Shown: positions 16,774 through 25,230, counted from the first letter of the stretch. The stretch is 64,000 bases of DNA from CAG-791 sp963655255 (GCA_963655255.1 CAVKEB010000001.1:62001-126000), one strand, 5' to 3'. The notes: a model not told the origin generated them from the sequence alone. Numbers and translations are program-made.

Positions 16774-18555
16774 TTACCTCTTTTCATCGAAGTCAGCATC
16801 GCCCGCCATTCCGTTCTGGGATTCAAAGACCTCACGATAAATGTCGTTGTCCTCCAGAAGCTCCTCGTGCGTCCCGAAGCCGTTGACGGTTCCGTTGTCC
16901 ATCACAATGATCCGGTCGCAGTCCTTCACGGAGGAAATGCGCTGCGCGATCACCAGCTTTGTCGTATCCGGCATGAACTCCGCAAGCCCCTTGCGGATCT
17001 TCGCGTCCGTTGCAGTATCCACAGCGCTCGTCGAATCATCGAAAATCAGGATTTTCGGATTCTTGAGCAGAGCTCTTGCGATGCAGAGCCTCTGCTTCTG
17101 ACCGCCGGAAACATTGGAGCCTCCCTGCTCAATGTAGGTGTCATATCCGTCCGGGAAGCGGTCAATGAATTCGTCCGCGCAGGCAATCCGGCAGGCCCTC
17201 TCGCATTCCTCTTTTGACGCGTTCTTGTTTCCCCAGCGGAGATTGTCCAGAATCGTTCCCGAGAAAAGAACGTTCTTCTGCAGTACAACCGCAACCTTGT
17301 TGCGCAGAACTTCCATGTCATAATCCCGCACATCGATTCCGCCGACTCTGACTGCCCCTCCGGTGACGTCATACAGACGGCTGATCAGATTGACCAGGCT
17401 CGACTTCGCGGAGCCCGTTCCGCCGATGATGCCGATGCTCTCGCCGGAGCGGATGGAGAGCGTGATGTCCTTCAGAACCGGTTCGCCGGTTCCGGCGCGG
17501 TAGGCGAAATTCACATGATCGAACTCGATGCTGCCGTCCCGGACCTCCATCACCGGATGCTCCGGATTCGTCAGGGAAGAATCCTCATTGATGACCTCCG
17601 CGATCCGGCGGCAGCTCGCCTCCGACATCGTCATCATCACGAAAATCATCGCGAGGAACATCATGCTGCTCAGGATGTTCATGCAGTAGGTCAGAAGGCT
17701 CATGAGCTGACCGGTGGTCAGACTTCCCGCAATGACCATGTGTCCGCCGATCCAGCTGATGAGAAGAATGCAGGTGTAGACCACCGCGTTCATGACCGGC
17801 GTATTCCAGGAGAGCTTCAGCTCCGCCTTCACGAACATCAGATAAATGTTGGCGGCCGCCTTCTGAAACCGGTTGATTTCATAATCCTCACGGACATAGG
17901 CCTTGACCACCCGGATGGCGGATACGTTCTCCTGCACGCTCTCGTTCAGATCATCGTACCGCTCGAACACCTTCTGGAAATAAGCGGTGGTGCTCTTCAT
18001 GATCACGAACAGGATCACGCCGAGGATCAGCACGGCGACCAGGTAGATGCTCGCCAGCCGCGGGCTGATGAGGAAAGACATCACCATTGCCACGATCATC
18101 ATCGACGGAGTCCGCATCGCCATGCGGATCAGCATCTGAAACGCGTTCTGCACGTTGGTGACATCCGTTGTGAGGCGCGTCACAAGACTGGACGTACTGA
18201 ACCGGTCGATGTTGGCAAAGGAAAATTTCTGAATGTTGTCAAACATCGCCTTCCGGAGGTTCTTCGCAAACCCGGATCCCGCTCTGGATCCCGTGAACGC
18301 CCCGAGCACGCCGCAGACAAGGCCCAGCAGTGCCACCACCAGCATGATCATGCCGGTTTTCTCCACGTAAGACACATTTCCTGCCGAAACGCCGTCGTCC
18401 ACAAGGGTTCCCATCAGAATCGGGATCACCATTTCCGCCACCACTTCTCCCAGCATGAACAGCGGTGTAATGAAGGCCACGGCCTTATACTGTCCGAGCT
18501 GCCGGTACAGGGTGCCGACCACACTCTTTTTTCGCTTTAAATTCTCTCGTTTCAT
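16774..18555 (-). CDS. ABC exporter half-transporter with degenerate ATPase site
   Basis: 593 residues: a six-helix membrane domain plus an ATPase domain. Walker A reads GGTGSAKSS (Ala for the usual Gly before Lys), the signature is VSGGQKQ, and Walker B reads ILIFDDSTSAVDT, with Asp in place of the catalytic Glu. This marks it as the subunit supplying the degenerate site of a heterodimeric exporter with the gene at 14789-16741. I chose the ATG at 18555 because GAGAGG precedes it by 6 nt; starts at 18579/18582 have no clear site. It lies 121 nt after the MarR gene on the same strand. Confidence 0.92.
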   Translation of the reverse strand: MKRENLKRKKSVVGTLYRQLGQYKAVAFITPLFMLGEVVAEMVIPILMGTLVDDGVSAGNVSYVEKTGMIMLVVALLGLVCGVLGAFTGSRAGSGFAKNLRKAMFDNIQKFSFANIDRFSTSSLVTRLTTDVTNVQNAFQMLIRMAMRTPSMMIVAMVMSFLISPRLASIYLVAVLILGVILFVIMKSTTAYFQKVFERYDDLNESVQENVSAIRVVKAYVREDYEINRFQKAAANIYLMFVKAELKLSWNTPVMNAVVYTCILLISWIGGHMVIAGSLTTGQLMSLLTYCMNILSSMMFLAMIFVMMTMSEASCRRIAEVINEDSSLTNPEHPVMEVRDGSIEFDHVNFAYRAGTGEPVLKDITLSIRSGESIGIIGGTGSAKSSLVNLISRLYDVTGGAVRVGGIDVRDYDMEVLRNKVAVVLQKNVLFSGTILDNLRWGNKNASKEECERACRIACADEFIDRFPDGYDTYIEQGGSNVSGGQKQRLCIARALLKNPKILIFDDSTSAVDTATDAKIRKGLAEFMPDTTKLVIAQRISSVKDCDRIIVMDNGTVNGFGTHEELLEDNDIYREVFESQNGMAGDADFDEKR

Positions 18556-18676
18556 TGCTTTCCTCTCATTTTCTTCCATCACACGGAGAGCGGCTCCGGT
18601 CTCAATTTTACCTTCCGGCGGCCGGATTCACTCTGCACACGCAGACCGGTCTCACCATTTCAACGCTTTTCTTCCG

Positions 18677-19156
18677 TTACGTCTCCTCTTCATCCTTCAA
18701 GAACTCCTCGGACTGCATGTTGCGGTAGACCATGGCAAGGAGCACGTTCAGCTCCTTCACCTGTTCCTTCGTAAAACCCCTGACCAGCTTCTCATCATTT
18801 CTGGTCCGCTGCCTTTTCGTCCGATGCATAATTTCCTGTGCCTTCGGCATCATCTCGATGTAGCGGCTGCGCCGGTTCTCCGGATCCGTTCTCCGGACCA
18901 CCAGCTCCTTTTCCTCCATCCGGTTGATCAGGCCGATCATCGTCGGATGGGAGACCTGAATCGCCTCGCACAGCTCCTGCTGGTTGACCGGATGATCCTG
19001 GTGCTTGATCAGATAGAAAAGGACCTCCATCTGCGAAAAGGTCAGATCCTCTCTCCTCATTTCTTCGTTCATTCTCGCCCGGAACATATCGTGAATTCTC
19101 TTGAACTTATAACCCAGAGGGGCATTCTCAAACTTTCTCTCCGGTTTTTCTTCCAT
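18677..19156 (-). CDS. MarR-family transcriptional regulator
   Basis: 159 residues. The winged helix-turn-helix is clear: LTFSQMEVLFYLIKHQDH, NQQELCEAIQVSHPTMIGLI and the wing RRTDPENRRSRYIEM. It is probably a ligand-responsive repressor of itself and the downstream ABC exporter. The ATG at 19156 follows AAGGGAG at 5 nt. Upstream in-frame ATGs reach 19234, but that one lies about 7 nt from the predicted transcript start, so it would leave almost no leader. Two palindromic operators overlap the promoter. Confidence 0.92.
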   Translation of the reverse strand: MEEKPERKFENAPLGYKFKRIHDMFRARMNEEMRREDLTFSQMEVLFYLIKHQDHPVNQQELCEAIQVSHPTMIGLINRMEEKELVVRRTDPENRRSRYIEMMPKAQEIMHRTKRQRTRNDEKLVRGFTKEQVKELNVLLAMVYRNMQSEEFLKDEEET

Positions 19157-19232
19157 CCGATCTCCCTTCCTGTTCCCGCCGGAAAACCACGAAAACCATT
19201 CTTCCCATTGCGTCATGTTCCGGCCCGTCTTC

Positions 19233-19277
19233 ATGTAGCATGCTACATATAATACGTAGTATGCTACATGTTGTCAA
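19233..19277 (-). promoter_or_regulatory. MarR-controlled promoter with two palindromic operators
   Basis: On the minus strand TTGACA (19277-19272), a 17-bp spacer and TATTAT (19254-19249) make a near-consensus promoter. The perfect palindrome TGTAGCATGCTACA (19234-19247) lies just after the -10. A second copy with two changes (CGTAGTATGCTACA, 19255-19268) fills the spacer. The centres are 21 bp apart, two helical turns, so two dimers would sit on the same face of the DNA. Confidence 0.92.
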
Positions 19278-19327
19278 CTCTTTTTGTATTCCCACTTCCT
19301 GTTTTGGATGATGGCATTTTTCCCGCT

Positions 19328-19391
19328 GAGGTAAAATCCGCAAAGACGTTTTTGACGAATGCAGCAGCCGGTGCGTCAACACCGATGCTGC
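19328..19391. repeat. Fourth copy of the 64-nt double-hairpin repeat
   Basis: It is exactly 64 nt, close to the copy at 3672 (GTAAAATCCGC, GCAGCCGGTGC, ACACCGATGCTGC), and lies between the MarR promoter and the MATE promoter. The first hairpin is weaker here and the second is intact. Confidence 0.75.
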
Positions 19392-19507
19392 AGTTCAGAC
19401 AGCCGATCCGAAATCACCGACTTCCCGATCTATGCGAATACACGCAGAAAGGACAAATGCCTGTTAAGTCTCTGCTGCGTTGACGCGCATGCGCGCCAGT
19501 GTGTGTG

Positions 19508-19560
19508 CTTGACCGCCTCTGTTCCTGTGAATAGAATCACAGTCATCCGGCTTTAAAGCC
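19508..19560 (+). promoter_or_regulatory. MATE gene promoter with a CRP/FNR-like dyad
   Basis: TTGACC (19508-19513), 17 bp and TAGAAT (19531-19536) form the promoter. Over the -10 lies TGTGA-N6-TCACA (19525-19540), the classic CRP half-site pair. A perfect 14-bp palindrome CGGCTTTAAAGCCG follows at 19547-19560, just before the ribosome site. The position over the -10 suggests repression if a CRP/FNR-type protein binds. A further palindrome, CGCGCATGCGCG, lies upstream at 19484-19495. Confidence 0.7.
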
Positions 19561-19583
19561 GCAAAAAAGTGAGGAATCGTAAC

Positions 19584-20891
19584 ATGGATATGGGAAATAC
19601 ATCGGTATCAAAACTTCTGCTCCGGCTCTCTCCGCCGGTCATGCTGGCACTTCTCATTCAGTCTGTCTACAACATCGTGGACAGCTTTTTTGTCGCGCGC
19701 TATTCCGAAACAGGACTTGCCGCCCTTTCCATCATCTACCCGCTTCAGCTTCTTATGACAGCACTGGCAACCGGAACCGGGACCGGCATCAACATTCTGA
19801 TTTCACGGATGGACGGCTGCGGAGAACAAAAACGGCAGCACGATGTCATCCGGAGCGGACTCTTTCTCGCCGTCATTCATTTTCTTCTGTTTGCATTCAT
19901 CGGGAATCTTCTGGCAGACGGATACTTTGCAATTTCTTCCGGAAATGAACTGGTCCGGGCACAGGGAACGGTCTACATGAGAATTGTTTTTACAGGATCT
20001 CTCGGGCTTTTTATCGAGTCCTCCTGCACCAAGGTTCTTCAGGCAAGAGGGAATATGCTGCTTCCGATGGCGGCGCAGGTCACCGGCTCCATTGTCAACG
20101 TCGTTCTGGATCTGCTCCTGATCTTCGGACTCGGCGGCTTTCCCCGTCTCGGCATCGCAGGCGCCGCCATCGCCACGGTGATCGGTCAGTGGGCCGCCAT
20201 GCTCCTTACACTCCTCGGCGTGATCCGGCACGATTCACTTCGCGGTCACGTCTCCCGGAAGCTCTGCGCCTCCATCTATCAGAACGGCATCGGATCCATT
20301 GTCACGCAGTCTCTGTATACCTTCTACATCATCGGCCTCAACATGATTCTGAAAGGGTTTACAGAAGATGCGGTGACGGTGCTCGGACTGTACTATAAGA
20401 TTCAGACGTTTTTCTTCATCCCGCTCCTCGGATTCCAGCAGGTGCTGATTCCGGTCATCAGCTATAACTACGGAGCAGGAAGGATCCGGCGGGCACGACA
20501 GATCCTGCGGACCGCCCTGATCATCTCCAGCGGGATCATGGCTGCAGCCATGCTGATTTTCCTGCTCTTTCCAAAGAATCTTCTCGCTGTTTTCACGGAC
20601 AGTCCGACCATTCTGTCCATCGGCAGCTACGCGCTCCCCGTGATTTCTCTGAGCTTTGTTTTTGCCGGCTTCACCATCGCCGCAACCTCTTACCTGCAGG
20701 GAATTGGCCGCATGAAAATCAGCGTTTTCATCGTCATTCTCCGCCAGATCCTGCTCCTGGTTCCGCTCGCGTGGGTTTTGCACTTCTTCGGGCTGAACGC
20801 AGTCTGGTGGACCTTCCCTCTCACCGAGGTCATCGCGGGAGTCACGGCGCTCCTCAGCGTGCGGAAACCTGCTCCTGCGGTTTCTTCCTGA
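19584..20891 (+). CDS. MATE-family multidrug/cation exporter
   Basis: A 435-residue membrane protein with about 12 transmembrane segments. The N terminus (MDMGNTSVSKLLLRLSPPVM, then LLIQSVYNIVDSFFVARYSE) is typical of MepA-like MATE proteins, which export cationic compounds in exchange for Na+ or H+. ATG 19584 follows GTGAGG; a GTG at 19569 is an alternative without a site. It is a single gene with its own promoter and a CRP/FNR-like dyad. The substrate cannot be deduced. Confidence 0.92.
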   Translation: MDMGNTSVSKLLLRLSPPVMLALLIQSVYNIVDSFFVARYSETGLAALSIIYPLQLLMTALATGTGTGINILISRMDGCGEQKRQHDVIRSGLFLAVIHFLLFAFIGNLLADGYFAISSGNELVRAQGTVYMRIVFTGSLGLFIESSCTKVLQARGNMLLPMAAQVTGSIVNVVLDLLLIFGLGGFPRLGIAGAAIATVIGQWAAMLLTLLGVIRHDSLRGHVSRKLCASIYQNGIGSIVTQSLYTFYIIGLNMILKGFTEDAVTVLGLYYKIQTFFFIPLLGFQQVLIPVISYNYGAGRIRRARQILRTALIISSGIMAAAMLIFLLFPKNLLAVFTDSPTILSIGSYALPVISLSFVFAGFTIAATSYLQGIGRMKISVFIVILRQILLLVPLAWVLHFFGLNAVWWTFPLTEVIAGVTALLSVRKPAPAVSS

Positions 20892-20926
20892 AAAAATTCT
20901 TATCTGCCGCCAGAAAGCGGTCACAG

Positions 20927-22015
20927 TTACGGGATTTCTCTTTCCTTCCGGGCTTTCTTGAACTGGTACATGTTCTGATCTGCACGCTCCTTGGTCGTCA
21001 GGATGTTCTCTCCGCTCTCGATCACGGCCGAGCCGTAGGAGACGGTCGGAAGGTTCGGATTCTCCCTGCGCTTTTCTTCCAGAAGCTTCAGGAAGCTGGC
21101 CGCGCAGGAGGCCTCCCTGTCCTCATCGCGCAGGATCACGCAGAACTCGTCTCCGCCCATGCGGTAGCATCCGCCGTATCTCGCATAGGCGGCCTTCATG
21201 CAGTCTGCGACCTCCCGGAGGCACCGGTCTCCGTAGAGATGACCGTAGGTATCATTGATCTGCTTGAACTTGTCCACATCGAACACGATGAGAACCTTGT
21301 CACCGCTTCTTGCCGCCGAGGTCCGGTTCAGATAGCTGGCCTGATTGAGAAGTCCGGTCAACCCATCCAGCTGGTTCCACATCTCATTGCAGTAAATGTA
21401 ATACAGAACGGAAATCAGCGTCACACACAGCCAGGTCGTATGGATATTCGGGAAGGCGAGCTGGACGACCGTCCCGACCAGGAGGAATCCCATCAGCGGG
21501 AAAATCAGAATTTTACTCTTGTTCTGATAGGCAATGGCGGACACCGAGGTCGCCACAGTCAGATAGACGATGCTCATGAAATACATCGCGATATAAATAT
21601 GGAAGAACTCCCCGCGAAAATAGCTGTTGTCCGCCTCCACGCCGAACACGGCCCCGAACGGAAGGGACACCGCCAGAAAAATAATATAGGTCAGCCAGAT
21701 GACCGCCGCTCCCCGGCGGATTTTCCTGCCTCTGTCCTGCTTGTCCAGAATATAAACCAGACACAGCGGCACTGCCGGGGTCAGGGCGAATCCAAGGTAA
21801 TTCGTCAGAAGATTGATCCACCGGTACTGCACCGGCGTCTCATCCACAATCACCGTGACCACCTCCAGAATGGAGATTACCGCGATCAGAAAATAGGTTT
21901 TGAGAAATCCCTTTTTCTGGCGGTCACTGATATTCTCGCTCGCATGAATCATCATGCACATAAACAGAAGAACCGCCACATCAATGACAGTCAGAATCAG
22001 AAAATACTCGTCCAC
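20927..22015 (-). CDS. Membrane diguanylate cyclase (GGDEF)
   Basis: 362 residues. About seven hydrophobic segments occupy residues 1-200. A GGDEF domain follows, with LDGLTGLLNQASYLNR at its start, FDVDKFKQINDTYGHLYGD, and the active-site loop RMGGDEFCVIL intact. The product would be cyclic di-GMP, made in response to a signal at the membrane domain. No inhibitory RxxD is obvious five residues before GGDEF. The start codon is GTG at 22015, after AGAGGA. It is a single gene; it faces the MATE gene tail to tail. Confidence 0.92.
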   Translation of the reverse strand: MDEYFLILTVIDVAVLLFMCMMIHASENISDRQKKGFLKTYFLIAVISILEVVTVIVDETPVQYRWINLLTNYLGFALTPAVPLCLVYILDKQDRGRKIRRGAAVIWLTYIIFLAVSLPFGAVFGVEADNSYFRGEFFHIYIAMYFMSIVYLTVATSVSAIAYQNKSKILIFPLMGFLLVGTVVQLAFPNIHTTWLCVTLISVLYYIYCNEMWNQLDGLTGLLNQASYLNRTSAARSGDKVLIVFDVDKFKQINDTYGHLYGDRCLREVADCMKAAYARYGGCYRMGGDEFCVILRDEDREASCAASFLKLLEEKRRENPNLPTVSYGSAVIESGENILTTKERADQNMYQFKKARKEREIP

Positions 22016-22215
22016 GAATCGTTCCTCTTGCAGTTTGTTTTTCTGATTTTACCATGAGGGCCGCCGCAAATTCCATCCGCAGGCGCGTACTTATCGCTTT
22101 TCTACTTTTCCGCACATTTCAGGCCGCATCCCTTCCTATTTGCTGTGCACGTTCCCGATGTCTCTGACACGAAAACGCCTGGAGATGTGTTCTTCCAAAT
22201 GATCAGCCGCAAAGC

Positions 22216-23322
22216 TTATTTCTCGAACTCCTTTGCTACATCCTCCAGGAGCTTCCGGATCGGAAGGTGCTGCGGGCAGACCTTCTCGCACTTGCCGCAC
22301 TTCAGGCAGTCGGAGGCATGACTTCCTTCCTTGGTATAAACCACATTGTAGTAATAGTCCGCGTTCCAGTCGTGGTGAATCTGCTTCGTATTCATCACCG
22401 CGAACAGATCCGGAATCAGGATATGCTTCGGACAGCCGTCCGTGCAGTAGCGGCAGCCCGTGCAGGGAATCAGATCCTGCTTGTGGAAGATCTCCTGTAC
22501 CTTATGAACCGCCTCCATCTCCTTCTCATCCAGGGGCTTGAAGTCCTTCATGAAGCTGATGTTGTCCTCCATCTGTCCCAGCGTGCTCATTCCGGAGAGG
22601 ACCATCATCATGCCGGGAAATCCCGCCGCGAAACGAAGCGCATAGCTCGCCGCGCTTCCCCCATGCAGGTCCTCCAGAACCTTCGCCGCCTCTTCCGGAA
22701 GGTTGACGAGATTCCCTCCCTTGACCGGCTCCATGACGATCACCGGCTTGTTATGTCTGCGGCAGACCTCATAGCAGCGGCGGCTCTGAACCGCCAGATC
22801 CTCATAGTCCACATAGTTGAACTGAATCTGAACGGCCTCAACCTCCGGATACTCCGTCAGGATCTGCTCCAGAACCTCCGCCTTGTCATGGAAGGAAATG
22901 CCGACATGGCGGACCCTGCCTTCCTTTTTCAGTTCAAAAGCAGTCTCATAGGCGCGGCATTCCTTGTAGTGATCAAAGTTTCCCGCTCCCTGTGCGTGCA
23001 TAAGATAGAAGTCAAAATAATCCACGCCGCAGGCTTCCAGCTGGCTCTCGAAGAACGGCCGGATGTCCTCTTCCTTCTGAAAGAAATTGCCGGTCAGCTT
23101 ATCCGTCAGAATATACCGGTCTCTGGGATACCGGCTCGTAAGACAGGCCCTCAGCGCCGTCTCGCTCTTGCCCTGGATATAGCCGTGGGCCGTGTCAAAA
23201 TAATTGAAGCCCGCATCCAGAAATGCATCCACCATTTTCTTCGTCTGCTCAAGATCTACCTCTTCTCCGATCATCGGAAGCCGCATGCATCCGAATCCGA
23301 AATTCTTTTTGATTCTGTCCAT
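22216..23322 (-). CDS. Aldo-keto reductase with C-terminal 4Fe-4S domain
   Basis: 368 residues. The AKR barrel carries the catalytic set: Asp/Tyr in YFDTAHGYIQGKSE, Lys in YILTDKL, His in FYLMHAQGAG. Two cysteine clusters near the C terminus, CTGCRYCTDGCPKHI and CLKCGKCEKVCPQHL, make a ferredoxin-like two-cluster module. This Fe-S AKR group is common in anaerobes and its substrates are mostly unknown. MDRIKKN at 23322 follows AAGGGGA; the longer ORF is not needed. A MerR-type promoter lies about 90 nt upstream, suggesting induction by an aldehyde or other electrophile (inference). Confidence 0.92.
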   Translation of the reverse strand: MDRIKKNFGFGCMRLPMIGEEVDLEQTKKMVDAFLDAGFNYFDTAHGYIQGKSETALRACLTSRYPRDRYILTDKLTGNFFQKEEDIRPFFESQLEACGVDYFDFYLMHAQGAGNFDHYKECRAYETAFELKKEGRVRHVGISFHDKAEVLEQILTEYPEVEAVQIQFNYVDYEDLAVQSRRCYEVCRRHNKPVIVMEPVKGGNLVNLPEEAAKVLEDLHGGSAASYALRFAAGFPGMMMVLSGMSTLGQMEDNISFMKDFKPLDEKEMEAVHKVQEIFHKQDLIPCTGCRYCTDGCPKHILIPDLFAVMNTKQIHHDWNADYYYNVVYTKEGSHASDCLKCGKCEKVCPQHLPIRKLLEDVAKEFEK

Positions 23323-23411
23323 TCTCTTCCCCTTTCTGCCGCCGCACATCCGCAGCACCGCACATCAGTGACACCCCGCATCCCGTCTGATGCCGGGATC
23401 TGCCTGTAACC

Positions 23412-23442
23412 AGAATACCATCTGGAGCCCACTCCAGGTCAA
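23412..23442 (-). promoter_or_regulatory. MerR-type promoter of the aldo-keto reductase gene
   Basis: On the minus strand TTGACC (23442-23437) and TATTCT (23417-23412) are 19 bp apart, too long for normal use. The spacer contains the dyad CTGGAG-TGGG-CTCCAG (23437-23422). Long spacer plus central dyad is the layout of MerR-family activated promoters; the GGAGT/ACTCC-type core resembles AdhR/NmlR-like operators. No merR gene is in the window. Confidence 0.75.
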
Positions 23443-23573
23443 TGATAAATCTTTCGAATCCATGCGGACGAGCGTATCTTTTTCCAAAAAGAGCGGAAAC
23501 TGCAAAACAATTCCCTCTCAAATTCCCTCTCAATCAATAAAAGTTCCCGAACAGCCGGGAGCACTGAAATCGG

Positions 23574-23706
23574 TTGACAGCACAAGGCCTTTTCGGTATT
23601 CTCACACTCGGAATCGCCCAATGGCGATTTCTCCTGTTTGCAGCGGTCACTCTCACGAGTGCCCTGCTGCTCGCAGCACCAATAATAAAAAAACGGATAC
23701 TATATT
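23574..23706 (+). promoter_or_regulatory. Promoter and structured leader of the 10-TM transporter gene
   Basis: TTGACA (23574-23579), 17 bp and TATTCT (23597-23602) predict a start near 23609. The roughly 98-nt leader has two strong hairpins: GGAATCGCC/GGCGATTTC (loop CAAT) and GCAG-GGTCACTC/GAGTGCC-CTGC (loop TCAC). An A-rich stretch follows, without a good ribosome site before ATG 23707. I do not recognise a known riboswitch class. The rest of the 23323-23706 gap holds the AKR promoter. Confidence 0.6.
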
Positions 23707-24609
23707 ATGAATATTCTCGATCTTTTTGCCGATTCCCTGCTGGATGCCGGGATCGACACGTTAAAACTGATTCCTTTCCTGTTCATCACCTATCTCGTGA
23801 TGGAGGCGCTGGAGCGCCGCACCGAGGAGAAATCCCAGGACCTGATCCGGAAGGAAAATGTCGGCCATCTCGGTCCCATTTTCGGTGCCATCGTCGGCAT
23901 CGTTCCGCAGTGCGGCTTCTCCGCCGCGGCGGCAAGCCTCTACTCCGGCGGTCTGATCTCTCTCGGGACGCTCCTCGCCGTTTTCCTCTCTACCTCCGAT
24001 GAGATGCTCCCTTTGTTCATCTCTTCGCAGGTTCCCATTGCACAGATGGCGCGGATTCTCGCTGCAAAAGCGGGAATTGCCTTGTTGACCGGTCTGGTCA
24101 TTGATTTTCTCCTGCATCAGATCCGGAGGCACCGCCACCGGAAGGGCGAACCGGAGAAGCACATTCACGATCTGTGCGAACAGGAGCACTGCGGCTGCGA
24201 GGAGGAAGAGGGCAGCATTCTGAAATCGGCCCTCATTCACACACTTCACATTACGCTTTTCGTTTTCCTGATCACGCTGGCTCTGACGCTTCTCGTCGAA
24301 GGGTTCGGGGAAGAAGCCATTCGGGATCTCCTCTCCTCTCACCCCGCCGCGGGCGTCTTCCTCTCCGGTGCGGTCGGACTGATTCCGAACTGCGCTTCTT
24401 CCATCATGATCACGCAGCTCTATCTGGACGGCCTGATCGCCGCCGGACAGATGATGGCAGGACTCCTCGTCAGCGCAGGCGTCGGCCTTCTCGTTCTCTT
24501 CCGCACCAATTCCCACCATCTGCGGGAGAACCTGAAGATCACGGCACTCATCTACGTTTCCGGCGTCCTCTGGGGGCTTCTTCTCACCGCTCTTCATGTG
24601 CAGTTCTGA
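23707..24609 (+). CDS. Putative 10-TM heavy-metal (manganese/arsenic type) exporter
   Basis: A 300-residue membrane protein made of two similar halves, each with a proline/glycine-rich motif: GAIVGIVPQCGFSAAAASLY in the first and GAVGLIPNCASSIMITQLY in the second. A central cytoplasmic loop is rich in His, Cys and Glu (HRHRKGEPEKHIHDLC and EQEHCGCEEEE), a likely metal-binding segment. This fits the ArsP_2/DUF2899 group annotated as putative 10-TM heavy-metal or manganese exporters. The PQCG and PNCA cysteines may line the path (inference). It is monocistronic, with a structured leader. The transported ion is not established. Confidence 0.82.
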   Translation: MNILDLFADSLLDAGIDTLKLIPFLFITYLVMEALERRTEEKSQDLIRKENVGHLGPIFGAIVGIVPQCGFSAAAASLYSGGLISLGTLLAVFLSTSDEMLPLFISSQVPIAQMARILAAKAGIALLTGLVIDFLLHQIRRHRHRKGEPEKHIHDLCEQEHCGCEEEEGSILKSALIHTLHITLFVFLITLALTLLVEGFGEEAIRDLLSSHPAAGVFLSGAVGLIPNCASSIMITQLYLDGLIAAGQMMAGLLVSAGVGLLVLFRTNSHHLRENLKITALIYVSGVLWGLLLTALHVQF

Positions 24610-24669
24610 GAACCGCTTCTCCGGCAGCATTGCCGAACAGCTTTCTTAAGAGAAAAGCACCTTGTTAAG

Positions 24670-24690
24670 AAAGAGGCACCCTGCCTCTTT
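24670..24690. repeat. Small inverted repeat downstream of the metal exporter
   Basis: AAAGAGGC and GCCTCTTT flank a 5-nt loop. A second pairing, CTTTCTTAA/TTAAGAAAG, overlaps it from about 24641, so two alternative folds are possible. There is no clear U-run, so termination is only possible. Confidence 0.45.
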
Positions 24691-24793
24691 GCCGGTTACA
24701 TTCCCGGGACATCTCTGCCGGGAGTCCCCGCATAAAAAATCTGTCCATAGCACGTGTTTTTTCACGATCGGACAGATAGAAAGAAGATACTCA

Positions 24794-25186
24794 ATGAATC
24801 AGAAAAACAACTCTGCAAACTCTGCAAATTCAAGCTCCGATCCTTCCGGTCTCTCCGGCAGCGCTCCTCTTGAAACGATCCGGAAGGGCCCTGCTCCGTC
24901 CTCCTCCGGCAAGAACTCTTCCGGATCCTCCGGCAAATCCGCCTGGACCTTCCGGCGCATTGCCGCATGGGCCGGGATTATCCTGCTCCTTGCCCTTTAC
25001 GCCGCGACCTTCCTTGCCGCAGTGTTCTCCCGCCCCGGCACGGGACGACTGTTCCGGTTCTGCCTCGGCATGACCATCGCCGTTCCGGTTTTCATCTGGT
25101 TTCTTACCTGGGCCGCCGGAAAGCTCCCGGGAAGAAAAAACTCCGACAAAGATTCTGACACGGATGAAATCCATCACAGGAAGTGA
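24794..25186 (+). CDS. Small Ser-rich protein with two membrane segments
   Basis: 130 residues. The first 50 are Ser/Asn/Gly-rich and disordered (NNSANSANSSSDPSGLSG). Two hydrophobic segments follow (AAWAGIILLLALYAATFLAA and FCLGMTIAVPVFIWFLTWAA), and the tail is highly charged. I recognise no family. The ATG at 24794 follows GAAAGAAG, a modest site; the frame stays open upstream to 24662 without a better start. A candidate terminator lies at 25231-25287. Confidence 0.6.
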   Translation: MNQKNNSANSANSSSDPSGLSGSAPLETIRKGPAPSSSGKNSSGSSGKSAWTFRRIAAWAGIILLLALYAATFLAAVFSRPGTGRLFRFCLGMTIAVPVFIWFLTWAAGKLPGRKNSDKDSDTDEIHHRK

Positions 25187-25230
25187 CCAAGGCCTTCGCC
25201 TTCACAGAATGCAAAGGCCTCCGCATCTCA

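Noticed and set aside
14693..16840. 715-codon plus-strand ORF opposite the ABC exporter gene
   Set aside because: The minus-strand frame carries intact Walker and signature motifs, so this is a shadow.
23609..23706. Leader as yybP-ykoY or NiCo riboswitch
   Set aside because: I could not find the conserved loop sequences of either class, so only an unassigned structured leader is reported.
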